Shown here one piece after another: positions 1 to 9,509 of a DNA stretch of 14,197 nt; position 1 is the stretch's first letter; every line of letters begins with the position of its first letter. Under the pieces are notes generated by a model. That model ran no database searches. It worked only from the letters and a program-made list of their open reading frames with translations, and was not told the DNA's origin. The DNA comes from Terana coerulea (lineage: Eukaryota; Basidiomycota; Agaricomycetes; Polyporales; Phanerochaetaceae), in the NCBI GenBank assembly GCA_024811115.1, contig JAKOGH010000297.1, positions 1 through 14,197 on the forward strand. Direction: 5' to 3'. The translations under genes were made by a program, and so were the position numbers.

Positions 1-417
1 TGCTGTGTAGTCAATCTCTATGCCCTCTCATGCCCAACGAATTATGCTTTGCCTTATGAATGGAGTTCTAACATCGCCAATCGCGTCTACCAGTATGCAT
101 TCTGTCTGCACGATGATAGGCGGTGGCGCCAGTAAGCCTATACAGTATTGTTCACTGGGCTGTCATACGTCTACAGCGAGCATTCAATATTCAGGCCTCA
201 GGGCGAAGCCGAGTCAGTGATCAGGGGATCGAAAATGGAGATGCGCGACGCCACAACACTGCGAGGCCGAAAGAGGATGCTCCCACGTGGGCGACTCAAA
301 ACGTCCTCACGTCCACTCGAAACCAGACAGAGGAGTGCATAAGGTTGAGGTAGCATACGTATCGTAAACTGTGGGAATGCGAAGAAACACGAACAATTAC
401 ACATTGTATTATCCCTA
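1..417. other. Left edge, no supported gene
   Basis: I see no convincing coding exon here. Frames are short and lack family motifs or paired splice sites. A perfect 10-bp palindrome CCCACGTGGG (E-box core CACGTG) lies at about 291-300; it could be a bHLH site, but nothing nearby shows which promoter it would serve. Confidence 0.4.
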
Positions 418-755
418 CGGTCTAGTCGAAGAGACCCTCTCAAATCTAGGAGAGTACCCTCCAGATCATACAATGCCTCGTCCAACGTCTCTGCAAGACT
501 ACCCTCGCCAATGCTTCGCACATCCTTCGTTGCATCCCACGTTCTGTGTGCGTCCTCCAACAATTTCTCCAACATTGTCAGCGTCTCCATGAAGTACTTC
601 GTATTTCCAAGGTTCTTCTCGAGACGGTACACACAACCTTTGACCGGTCTCACTTTCCGTGCGAAGTCATTTAATGGTGATTCAGCCCCATCATCGCCAG
701 AGCTAAGAATATTAGAAAAGGCAATGTAAGAGTTTTGGAACTCGTTGAACGCTTT
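418..755 (-). pseudogene. Unidentified coding-like segment downstream of the deacetylase
   Basis: On the minus strand an open frame of about 110 codons runs from 755 down to about 418. It lies in the same frame as the last deacetylase exon but is separated from it by the TAG at 756-758. The composition is protein-like and helical, rich in Leu, Glu and Asp, with stretches such as NDFARKVRPVKGCVYRLEKN and LEKLLEDAHRTWDATKDVR. Beyond about 418 the frame stays open but loses this character. No start codon or family motif is visible. The TAG doubles as a possible splice acceptor (CTGTAG), so this could be an exon of another gene or of an alternative transcript, or a decayed gene fragment. I do not recognise the family. 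Confidence 0.35.
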
Positions 756-3399
756 CTACAGGCGTCTTTCAGCGATAGACCCCGCGCCGGGATGATCTCG
801 AGAGAGCGGCGCGCTCGGTCTACTCGAGCTTGATGAGGGACCCGCGAGACCTGACATCTCTGTGGAGCATGGTCAGTCGTTAAGTGTGCTTCCGACACGC
901 ACGCACAGCTACTCACGCAATGTCTCAGATGACGCCCCAGAAGATATCCGAGGGATTCCTACATCGTTCAGATGCACACCCGAAAGTGTGCCATGCTGGA
1001 AGTTCTGTCCTGGCATTTGCGCCTGGAGATCCGGAGATCCGTTGTCAAATCCTGATGCCTGCGAAGACACATGCGGTGACTGCGGCGGAGTCAACGCTCC
1101 TGCTATTGCCGCTGCCTGATTCGACGCTCTTCCCCGAGCTGAAGTAGACGGTACTCTGCCGACAAGCTTCGGCTTCTTGGAAACACCCCTTGCATCGTTA
1201 CTTTCATCTCGTTGTGGCGTTCGTTTCTGAGGTGTGTTCGCCTTCGACGCAGATGCACGTCTCTTCGGGACCTCAGCGAAAAGAGATAGTGGTTGGTCAG
1301 CCTGCTTGAGCCCAGGCTCGGGCGGCGGAATGGCGAATGCAGCACGTGTATGTCCGTCTCCCTTACGATCGTCTTCCGATTCCAAAGGAGCATCGAGGGC
1401 ATCAAAGACCTGCCTGGTCCTAGTCAAAAACGAGGATAATCGTGGGTCCGAGCCATTCTTAGCCGCTCGCTTTGGCGGCTTCTTGAGCAGCCTTTCGACC
1501 TGTAACAGCGAAAGCGCACCGTTTAGTTCTGCTTTGTGTGCCATCTGCTACTCCAAACACGTACCTGAGCCAACTCGTCCGCGCTCCACCACTGACCATC
1601 TGCACCCTCGCTAGCATCGACAGCCAGTCCAGCGACATGCGCCATGACTCCACCAACAATAGCTCTATCACTATACCCTCCCTCGAGGACGCTCACAAGT
1701 CTACCTTGAGCATACTTGTCGGCAAACGCGCACGCTTCTCTTGTGAAACGGTGATAGAATGCGGTGGGAACATGGCACCCATGCTGAGAAACTACTTTGC
1801 TTTCATGCAGGGAAGCAGAGAAGCCTGTGCTGTAGGGCTGCGACCTCAATTTCGGATAGGCGAAGAGCGGCGACGTCACGCACCTCATGAAGACGATGAC
1901 CTTTTCCGGCGGCGCACCCGTTTTACGCACGAACTCCTCCGCCCTTTCAATAATTCCCATATAGTTCTCCTCATAATCCTGCCAGAAAGCGTTTTCAGAC
2001 GAAGGCTCTATTTTCACTTCGTGGGGCCCGTCATCTTTCGCTTGAGCAAGAGCCAGCGTTGAAGAATCAGCTGGCCAGGGCTGCAGGTGTACGTTGTGGA
2101 TCCATTGACCATTTTCGCCGCGGAAAGAGATGCATCCTTCATCTTTTCTTTCAGGATACAACTGTGAATGGCTACGTCAGTTCAAGTTCCTCGCATAGCG
2201 TGAACTCACGACAAAAACACACGTTATAAGGATAAGACTTGATGTCGTGTATACTGCCATAGTACATCGAAGGGCATATCTTGTCACCAGCACTCGCCTC
2301 CAGCCTCTGAGCGTTGATTTGCTGAACAACCTTCTGCGTACCATCACCTTCACAAGACGGATCAAAGTAAGCGAACGGCCACACGCAGCCACGCAGAAGA
2401 AGCTTACCATGGTGCAAATCAATGTCAAGAATTACGGCATGCGTAAAACTATGCTGGTAGAAGGCTATCGTGGAGCGGTGGGTTTAACATGTGGAAGGCT
2501 GAATGGCAAGAGAGTAGGTCACCATGAACGGCTCCGACGATGATATTGTTAACATATCCATAGCCAGCTGGAGTGCCCTGGGTTATGAAAGCTCTTGTCA
2601 GCGCGATATCTTGGGAGTGAGAAACACGTGAAAGAAGCCAACACAGATACTCACAGCTACGCAATGGTGCCCTGGAGGCCGGACAGCTACAAGAGCACGG
2701 GTTCCCTGAGGGGTATGGCTACGAGTGCGGTTTGCGCGACCGTTAGACGAGGTCGAAGCGACGGGCGACGAGTTTCTCGCGACCGTGTCGACGGCTTCGC
2801 ATACTGTCCCGAGTGCAGCCTTGAACGCGTCAAAAGACCCCGGACACACTGACAAGGGCTACTGTGTTAGGCTTTCATTTCGGCGACAAGCATACAATGA
2901 TAACGCATGCACAGTATAGATCCGCCTGGAACTCGCTCGGCAGCTCCCTCTCCTTCCTCGCAATTTTCTGGCGAGACTCTCGACACCACTCCTCCAAAAG
3001 CTCTGCGTATGTTTGCGACTGAGGTTCCTTCTTCACGACCCCGCCGTCGTTTTCGACCTCCAGTTGAATGTGTAGAACATCGCGGGCGGCCGGATGAGAG
3101 GGAATCGTGAGAAGGGAAGTTGTGCTTCGTACAACAGTGAAAGGAGCCATTTGGGTTTCAGGGAACTTTCCGCCAGCTGTCTTCAAATTGCGCTTCCTGG
3201 AGTTGGCTGGGGTGCTTGCGCCAGTCGCTGAGGCAAGGTGGGCTTCCTCAAGTCTGGCGTACACCGCGGCGATACCAAGGTTCACGGCTCGCAGTCTCTC
3301 TGGACGCTCTAAGAGGTTTCTGGATGGACCAGTGGCTATGTTTCGATGCTGAAGACATGCATCTTGAGTGTAAATTATGGGTTGTCGCGAAGAAGCCAT
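756..3399 (-). CDS. Hos3-like class II histone deacetylase, nine exons, altered zinc ligand
   Basis: Zinc-dependent lysine deacetylase fold of the fungal Hos3 type, expected to act on histones or other acetylated proteins. Exons on the minus strand: 2913-3399, 2655-2848, 2523-2577, 2408-2464, 2223-2347, 1884-2161, 1566-1829 (last base may be 1565), 917-1499, 756-859; introns are 54-77 nt. The spliced protein is 715 aa. Visible motifs: DACLQHRN near residue 13, ERPERLRAV near 36, RPPGHHC (219-225, catalytic His pair), GYGYVNN (232-238), DIDLHHGDGTQ (259-269, zinc-binding Asp261 and His263), YYGSIHDI, FYHRFTREA and LEGGY (Tyr451). The third zinc ligand, Asp in the usual GFDA motif, is Ser403 (GFSAS), so catalysis is doubtful. 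Residues 488-715 are a Ser/Pro/Lys-rich tail with basic clusters that could be nuclear localisation signals. The family is certain; the last exon, reached through a GTGAGT donor at 916, is less so. Without that splice the protein would stop at 909-911. Confidence 0.87.
1830..1883 (-). other. 54-nt intron just before the altered active-site motif
   Basis: GTGCGT donor and CTACAG acceptor. Its length is a multiple of three and it has no stop, so it reads through open. Splicing is supported because it joins VIVFMS to TGFSAS in register with the family, whereas the intron translation has no family match. Confidence 0.7.
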
Positions 3400-3602
3400 G
3401 AGTACTGTTCAGGTATATACGTGAATAGAGTAGAGATAATCTGGAAAGGTGTTCGTAAATGTATGTTCTTACTTGCAAGGCACAGTTGCACATACCTTTG
3501 AATTGAGTTAAGTTCTAGAGGTCATCGAAACCGGTAAATAGGAGGATGGGTGACCTGGAAGCCAAGGGGGATGCAAAAATAAAATCCTATACGTGAGGCC
3601 AT

Positions 3603-3639
3603 AAAATCCGAATAACGGCCCTTGGGGGACCCCCTCCCC
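3603..3639 (+). repeat. Dispersed direct repeat, copy 1
   Basis: About 37 bp beginning AAAATCCGAATAACGG and ending GGGACCCCCTCCCC. It matches the segment at 4244-4281 at about 32 of 38 aligned positions in the same orientation. The C-rich end contains CCCCT, the core of fungal stress-response elements, but such a short match may be incidental. Confidence 0.6.
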
Positions 3640-4243
3640 CTTCGGCACATTCCGATCATTCCCACGGTCTATATATGGTATCTCGGATCACGTTCAGCGT
3701 GGCCGTCAGTGGACGGCAGTGCCCGCCGCACTCGGTCACGTCGAGTGCTCCTTCTTCCTTTGCGCGTGTTGTAGGTGCAAGCTGTGCGAAGCAACTCAGT
3801 ATTTTACTGTGGACCTTCAGCAGGCTAATGTTGCGAAATATTATTTGTGAGAGCTGGTGAATCATCAGTGATATCAGTTCAGCTCAGGCCAGCAAATATC
3901 CCTGAGCTATGAACATCAATATTGTTACTGTGTTATATTGCTCAACCCATGTCACCCAGCATATAGAGCTGCCGGTAGCTAAGACTTATCCTCTGAAGGG
4001 TTCTGGACCGAGGTGTCGGCACGGCTAGAATAACATTGTTACCCCAGTGACTTGTCACCGTCACTGAGTTGAAGCAAGTATACAGTGCATAAGTAATGGT
4101 GTGACCGTTACTTACCCAATCCAACCACACCGAGCTCTTGGGCGTAGAAACACGCAGGAAAGAGGCTTGCGTGTTCGTAAAAGTCATGTACGAGCTATTT
4201 TATGCCTCGAAGATACCATACTATGAGATTATATGCTCTGGAA

Positions 4244-4281
4244 AAAATCCCGGATAACGTCCCTCGAGGGACCCCCTCCCC
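4244..4281 (+). repeat. Dispersed direct repeat, copy 2
   Basis: About 38 bp beginning AAAATCCCGGATAACG and ending GGGACCCCCTCCCC, the partner of 3603-3639. It contains the perfect 14-bp palindrome GTCCCTCGAGGGAC (4259-4272). Flanking sequence is not similar, so this is not a simple segmental duplication. Confidence 0.6.
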
Positions 4282-4479
4282 TGCCCCACGTCAGGGCGCT
4301 TACGGGTGCATGCCCCTTGCCTGAAGCGACAGAAAGAGCCAACCGCTTGCCAACCGCATTTGCGGGTTTCCTCGGCGCTTTCGCTCTGAGCTGGGACGAA
4401 ACCTTGCCTTGGGATCGCGATTCCAACCTCTGCGTACATACACACTGCGAGCTTGTTTCTCCTCATGGACAGCGTTCTT

Positions 4480-4632
4480 TCTATTGCACAGCGCAAGTTA
4501 TAATACAGGCTCAAAGCATCACGACATAATATCTCGAAGGCCTGCACATCCCAACGAGACTTGAACCAATCCGTAAGGAATGCGAGTATCTCTTCCGAGT
4601 ACTCAAGAGGCTGCCATAGAGCCTATAGCTAG
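4480..4632 (-). pseudogene. Coding-like tail beyond the stop of the first F-box gene
   Basis: Three TAG codons close together end the F-box frame at 4638-4640 and just after it. The same frame then reopens for at least 50 codons with protein-like sequence (LWQPLEYSEEILAFL, then DWFKSRWDVQAFEIL and CRDALSLYYNLRCAIER). The second F-box gene has a short similar stretch, WRSQPFDPQKFIY, just past its own stop in another frame. This suggests an ancestral C-terminal segment lost or spliced differently in both copies. A phase-compatible intron from a GTGAAT donor near 4725 to the CTATAG acceptor near 4633 would join it, but would remove the end of the current model. Confidence 0.4.
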
Positions 4633-4637
4633 TCCAG

Positions 4638-6149
4638 CTAGTTCTCGTCCCGAACGTTTGTCTTCTCCATGTCTGCGATCTCATCTGAGGAGAAAAACAG
4701 ATCTTCGCGCCGGCCATTCACCCTATACTCCCGCCATAAAACTCTGAATTGCGCAACTTGGCCCCATAACCTCTTCCTGTTCATCATTGATTCCGATTCC
4801 CAACATTCCCTGATGTGCAACAACCGAGGAAATGCCGGCGAGTTGAACAATGACAGCACGGCCGTCGTGTCTGGATCGACTGCCTTCCCCTGGCGACCAG
4901 ATTTATCGACACGAAGCCGGATATATATGGATGTATATGCGTCGTCGCACTCGCCGGGGATGCTGTTGAGTGGTAGAAGCCATCGCAGAGCACCGCGTGC
5001 GACGGACTCCTTGAGGACTTGACCCAGAAAGGCCGGCTGCACTACACTTCGAAGTGAGCGGCAAGTTGCGGAGAGAGCAAATAGGGATTGCAGCGGAAGT
5101 TGGCTGAGGATACGCAGGAACAGTTGCCGAGGTAACGCGCACATTTGGGGCACACTTGACTTCAGTCCGGCAGCGAAAGCAGTGAATTTGGGCGTATGAT
5201 TCACAGAAGCAAAGGGATATTGGGGCCACCTTGCATTGATGTATATCAGCAAGACGTCGGCCGAGCACTGGATGAGAATGCCACGCACATGTCGGGACGC
5301 ACGAACATCCAGCGCCGTAAGTCACGCATGAACACAGGGACCAGCTCTTCCCCGCGCAAACCCTGCCGTACTGCGTGGGCAATGTGTCGAACACCTCATC
5401 AATTCCCGAGGATCCCCTTCTGACTACGTGCAGGGATATTCGACTGAATGTCATTGTAGTCCAGAACTGGTACAAAAATACCGTCGTCATCTATCCGAGT
5501 TTATCAGAGCCAGCCACGCAACGCGCTTGCACCACCACGCACCTCTATTATATTTCATACGTGCGTTCATAATTTCATACAGCTCGCCAGCGAAAGCTAG
5601 CAGCTCGCGATCAGCAGCGTCCGTCAGTCGAAGAGGAAGTGTGTCTCTGTCCAGCCATTCCTGGAGATAGCCATAGCACCGCTCGCATAGGAATAGGTTT
5701 GGATGTCCCCTGCAGTCGCTGAGCGCATAGATCTCGTCCTCATCTCCGTTTTCGTCGTCGACGACAACTTCGACAAACTCCGAGTCAGTGGCGGTATTCT
5801 GGACGCGCCTCACCTCGACGTTTCGGCCACAAGGGAACTTCGCCCCTCGGCTGTGCTCACACCCGCCTGAGTCCTCGTCGAAGTACCCGATCGCGACATA
5901 TTTCGTGGTATATTCCCCGAAGCCTATCCCTAGGTCTTCGGGGTACGTGTGCTCTGGACGGGCAGCTTCCAAAGCGTCGTTGAGAATGTCCACGATGTCA
6001 GGATATTCATGAACGCCATCGCCATCGCCTTGGAGGATCTCGTCCGCGAGCGTGTGAGCAACTTGGTACACAGAGCGGTCAAAGAGCAAAGAGCTGGGTC
6101 CTCCATGTGCAGACACGCCGCAGACGGGGCAGAATTCGTTGGAGAGCAT
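4638..6149 (-). pseudogene. F-box protein paralog interrupted by two in-frame stops
   Basis: Paralog of the gene at 6477-8005 with the same three-exon layout: 5543-6149, 5289-5466, 4638-5229 (introns of 76 and 59 nt). The N-terminal part has CPVCG (Cys7, Cys10), VAIGYF, DCRGHP and CERC (Cys155, Cys158), a likely zinc-binding set. Exon 2 matches its paralog (VRHIAHAVRQGLRGEELVP, then RRWMFVRPDM). Exon 3 has an F-box (LPRQLFLRILSQLPLQSLF, then ALSATCRSLR) and the conserved ending SMMNRKRLWGQV. F-box proteins bind Skp1 and recruit substrates to SCF ubiquitin ligases. In exon 2 two adjacent TGA codons (5399-5401 and 5396-5398) break an otherwise open 459-codon frame, inside a roughly 21-nt insertion relative to the paralog. 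Translation would end at 224 aa, before the F-box. Skipping to an AG at 5395 (148-nt intron) would restore the frame to about 434 aa. I favour a recent pseudogene, but an expressed splice variant is possible. Confidence 0.8.
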
Positions 6150-6476
6150 TGCGCTGATGAGTGTTGGGATGGCAGGAGTATTTCGGTATGCTGTGCTGGG
6201 CTCTGAGTCGCATGACGGCGCGCGGAAAGGAAAGTCACGAGATAGGTGGTTCGTTATGCCTCGACGCACATTCAGCGAAGTTCGTTCCGTGCAGAGGGCC
6301 AGATTTGTGAAGCATAGTGGGCAATGGCATTGAAGCAAGTGCAGACATACTATCGAATCACAGCCACAGCTACCTTACACTTATCAGCATTTATGTCCCT
6401 TAACTACGCAAAAGTATTCCTATAAATAAACTTTTGCGGATCGAAGGGTTGGGACCTCCATGAGCTTACTGTGAAG
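6150..6476. promoter_or_regulatory. Spacer between tandem F-box paralogs
   Basis: This 327-bp spacer must hold the terminator side of the downstream-strand F-box gene (stop at 6477) and the promoter of its paralog (ATG at 6149). The minus-strand frame remains open upstream of the chosen ATG as far as 6338, but the extra sequence has no counterpart in the paralog, which begins a few residues before its own CxxCG motif. I therefore start the paralog at 6149. The segment just after 6477 carries a short out-of-frame remnant of a former C-terminal tail. Confidence 0.4.
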
Positions 6477-8005
6477 TCATACATTGTTTCTATTCTTCTG
6501 CTCCTCGTACTCTGTATCAATACTTGGCACAGACGGGTAGAACCTATCCACCTGCCACCCGTATTTCCTGTACTCAAGCCATAGCGCCTCAAACCGTTTC
6601 ACCTGGCCCCAGAGCCGCTTCCTGTTCATCATCGAGTCCGACGCCCAGCATGCACGCGCGAATGCAAGGCGCGGAAAATCTCGCGACATGACGAGGGTGC
6701 GCACAGCCTGTATATCCCGGCGGCCGTCGTCTTGAGAGTCCTCGACCCGAGGTGCGGCGCTCTCCGCATGGCCCTTGGTAAGCCAAGTTTGCATGGCGAT
6801 GTAGGCGTGGTAGACCTCCATGTCCGGCATCGTCTCAACCGGCATCGTCCACTGGAGGCTACCGCGGATAATTGCCTCCTTCAGCACCTGGTCCAGGAAG
6901 GGGCTGTCCGTGATCTGGTGTCGCAGCGCACGGCATGTCGCGGACAGCGCTAGGATCGACGGCAGCGGGAGGGAAGCGAGAAGAGGTAGGAGCAGCTCCG
7001 CGGGCATGGTCCCGACTCGAGGCGTGACCGCAGTGACTGTCTGCGGGAGGGTCTTGAAATATGGGTCAGCCGTACCTGGTGTGTATTCTGGCCAACTGTT
7101 TGGTGATGTTGTTAAGAGTAGATTGGTCCATTACTATTGAACGCACGTACATGTCAGGCCGCATGAACATCCATGTCCTGCAGTCTCGCAAGATGAAGGG
7201 CATGAGATCGGCACCGCGGACGCCCTTGCTTATAGCACGCGCGACGTGTTTCGCGCCCTTTCGGTTGTGCATTGCGTTGTCTTGACACTGTTCTAGAGAG
7301 TCCTCAATCTCGTCGTAATAGAGATCTGACAGTAGACCTTTTGTGGAGGGGTCTGAAGGTCCCGGTTGGTCAACAAAGGGGGAAATAGGCTGGCAGCAGC
7401 TCACCTGGCTCCTCCTCCCGGGAGTTCACAAACTCGTAAAGTTCGCCAGTAAAAGATAATGGTTGGGTGTCCGATGCTTCAGAGGGCACAGACAACCGCG
7501 GAGACGTGCCGTGACAGTCGAGCCATTTTACCAAATAATAGTAACACCGCTCGCACATCCACACATTCGACGTCTCGCCCAAGCGGCAGTCGGTCTGAAT
7601 CGGAACTTCCTCGTCTTCCGCGTCCTCAGTTGGTACCACGACGTAATTGAAGGAAGGGCCGGACTCGGCGTGGCGTACCCGCCGAAACTGCACGTTCTTG
7701 CCGTCCGGTATGCGATACTCTTGCTCGCCGGGGAGCATTTTCGCCTCGTTGTCGTCGGTGAAGTAACCGATAGCCACGCACCCGTCCGAGTAGTCTCCGT
7801 ACCCTACTCCCTCAGGCATTAGGTATTCTTCGGGCAATGTCGCTATGGCCTCCGTGAGCACGGCGACTGCGTCCGCACCCACGTCTCCGTCGACGTCGGC
7901 AGCGATTTCCTGCGCGATCTTTTCCGGGTCTCGATAGTCGAACCAGCGGATGCCGCCGTTGGGCGAGACCCCACAGAGGAAGCATAGCACGTCCCAGAAG
8001 CCCAT
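6477..8005 (-). CDS. F-box protein with Cys-containing N-terminal domain, intact copy
   Basis: Predicted SCF ubiquitin-ligase substrate receptor, 468 aa, exons 7405-8005, 7151-7337 and 6477-7095 with introns of 67 and 55 nt (GTGAGC..AAAAG and GTACGT..AACAG, the second with a CTTAAC branch-like site). The start at 8005 places CFLCG (Cys8, Cys11) right at the N terminus, as in the paralog. Conserved features in order: VAIGYF near 78, IPDGKNVQFRRVRH, DCR at 139, CERCYYYL (151-158), LSFTGELYEFVNSRE, KHVARAISKGVRGADLMPF, RTWMFMRPDIWPEY, then the F-box from about 293 (MPAELLLPLLASLPLPSI, ALSATCRALR), and a C-terminal SMMNRKRLWGQVKRFEALW, LEYRKYGWQVDRFYP. The four conserved Cys could bind zinc. Families of this type are expanded in Agaricomycetes; the substrate cannot be told from sequence. 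No defects are seen, apart from a possibly shortened C terminus. Confidence 0.85.
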
Positions 8006-8597
8006 TCTGGCTGGCTGCAGAGTATCTCCACGGAGCGAGACCCTGTTATGCGGCTGGTCAGTTCGTCGCGGGTGAGTTGTGAGTTGTGACGAATGATACC
8101 TGCGTTAGCTGCCCTTGTTATCATGCGAGTGCAAACAGCGCCGGACATGGACTGTTTCAGAATGCTCGGCTTGCAGATGCTCGGCTGATGCACCAAACGC
8201 GCGCCCGATGTTGTGCGCAGAGTGCGAGTCAATGCGTTCAGTCGGAGAGTACGAAGCTGGCCTAAAGGAGGTGGGGCACGAGAAAGAAATGGCCAAGTTG
8301 AAGAAGGCATGACTCTGAGACGGGATAGAGCGTTGCAATGGGCGTCTGGTCTGAATCACGCGAGCGAGACTTAGGAGACAAGTCGAAGGTTCAGGAGTAC
8401 ATTTCGGGAGCTTCTATCTGCGAACGCCACAAAGACTCCAACGACGGTGGATGCTGTCTCGGTGTGTTCTGTGCTCTCCAAGAGGTTACATCACCCTATG
8501 ACGCAAAAGTGGACAGCCTGGTCCCGTTTATAACGTTGAGCGACTTGCCTTCGTTTGCCCTCAGCAATCACTACGCACCAACCACAACACATCCATC
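8006..8597. promoter_or_regulatory. Shared divergent promoter region
   Basis: About 590 bp between the divergently transcribed F-box gene (ATG at 8005, minus) and the small acidic protein gene (ATG at 8598, plus). A TATA-like TTTATAACG lies at about 8528-8536, some 65 bp upstream of the plus-strand ATG. Open frames here on both strands have no family motifs and look accidental. Confidence 0.4.
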
Positions 8598-8998
8598 ATG
8601 TCCAAGTCCAACTTCCAAGCACAACGGGGTGTCCAAGTTGAGGACAACGAGCACGTCTTCAAGAAGGAGTTCCAGACAGTCGGGCGACCCGCGGTCACCG
8701 ACCATGACATCAACGAGGAGTACATGCGAAACCCGCCGAATGTGAGTGTCTGCAGGGTCCTCGCCGTGACCGCACTTGGCCGTACATGCTAACGTTTCCC
8801 GGTTAGAACCAGCCCAGCGAGTTTACGAACACCAAGGTTCCAGGCAGGGCACGGGGTCTGGAAGTCGAGGAAGAAGGCGAAGAACAGCAGGAGAAGGTCT
8901 TGGGTGATGAGTCTCTTGGACGAGTCCACAAAGACGTAGCCATGGGCGAGATGGTGAACGAGAGCAGCGTACACCCAGGATCGAGTGGTGATGCTTGA
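8598..8998 (+). CDS. Small acidic hydrophilic protein of unknown function
   Basis: Two exons, 8598-8741 and 8807-8998, give 111 aa. The 65-nt intron is textbook: GTGAGT donor, TGCTAAC branch point, GGTTAG acceptor, phase 0, so I am fairly sure of the model. The ATG sits in an ATCATGTCC context with a TATA-like element about 65 bp upstream. Exon 1 encodes a charged stretch (NEHVFKKEFQTVGRPAVTDH, then DINEEYMRNPP). Exon 2 is rich in Glu, Gln and Gly (LEVEEEGEEQQEK). There is no signal peptide, membrane segment or recognised catalytic motif, and the protein is probably largely disordered. I do not recognise the family. It shares an upstream region with the F-box gene on the other strand. Confidence 0.7.
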
Positions 8999-9191
8999 GG
9001 TCGTCGGCGCTGTCCTTCGAGTTCGCACAAACAACTGTACAACACTGTATTCGTACCACGGCACAATGAACGTCTGTATTGCATCGTCTTGCTCTTTGAT
9101 GAGTGCCATGTAAGTACATGGTTCGTTGGGTGGAAGTAGGTGTAGGTTGTAGTACAAAGACAAGGATCGACTGTCCTGTCGGTTCACGCGT

Positions 9192-9509
9192 GTGCATGAA
9201 GCGTTCTCACTGTTCTCACGCGGCGACGGCCTCGACATCACCGAGGTATCCCCGGCACGAAGGCGCCAATTATCACGGATTTTCGACCTTGCTCCTGACT
9301 TTATTGTACCTGCCTGGACAACCTTGTGCTACGTGGTCAACTTGCGGAAGATTCTATTATCTGGAGATTTCAAGGGACCCGGTTTTCAGGGGCTGCTCCG
9401 TTGCTCAGGAGGTGCGTTCCCGCTTATAATAAAGCTACTTCATCGAGAAAAACCCCAAAATTTCCCACAACCTTGTACAGCGTCTGGAATACGTGCAAGC
9501 GTCTCCTGA
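9192..9509 (+). CDS. Weak hypothetical ORF, 105 aa
   Basis: A plus-strand frame with protein-like passages (GLDITEVSPARRRQLSRIFD, then LAPDFIVPAWTTLCYVVNLR). No homologous family is recognised, no introns are needed, and no promoter is evident. Its last part overlaps a minus-strand coding-like fragment. It may be an exon of an unrecognised gene or simply an open frame by chance. Confidence 0.2.
   Translation: MHEAFSLFSRGDGLDITEVSPARRRQLSRIFDLAPDFIVPAWTTLCYVVNLRKILLSGDFKGPGFQGLLRCSGGAFPLIIKLLHREKPQNFPQPCTASGIRASVS

Larger units (their letters stand above)
3400..4480. other. Intergenic region between deacetylase start and F-box locus
   Basis: About 1.1 kb without a supported gene. It should hold the promoter of the leftward-transcribed deacetylase (ATG at 3399) and the 3' end of the F-box pseudogene. 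It carries two copies of a direct repeat (3603-3639 and 4244-4281). A TATATA stretch at about 3668-3675 is not placed to serve a gene I can support. Short open frames on both strands here lack family motifs. Confidence 0.5.

Noticed and set aside
3656..3865. Short frames on both strands after a TATATA stretch
   Set aside because: About 60-70 codons each, overlapping on opposite strands, with no motif or splice support.
6150..6338. N-terminal extension of the first F-box frame to an upstream ATG
   Set aside because: The extra residues have no counterpart in the paralog, which starts a few residues before CxxCG.
7843..8310. Minus-strand frame overlapping the intact F-box start
   Set aside because: Different frame from the conserved CFLCG N terminus, low-complexity Ser/Arg content, no partner exons.
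8338..8745. 135-codon plus-strand frame at the small acidic gene
   Set aside because: It covers the leader and runs out of frame through exon 1. The frame from 8598 has a perfect intron and better composition.
8789..9241. Three minus-strand frames opposite the small acidic gene
   Set aside because: They mirror exon 2 of a convincing plus-strand gene and carry no motif.
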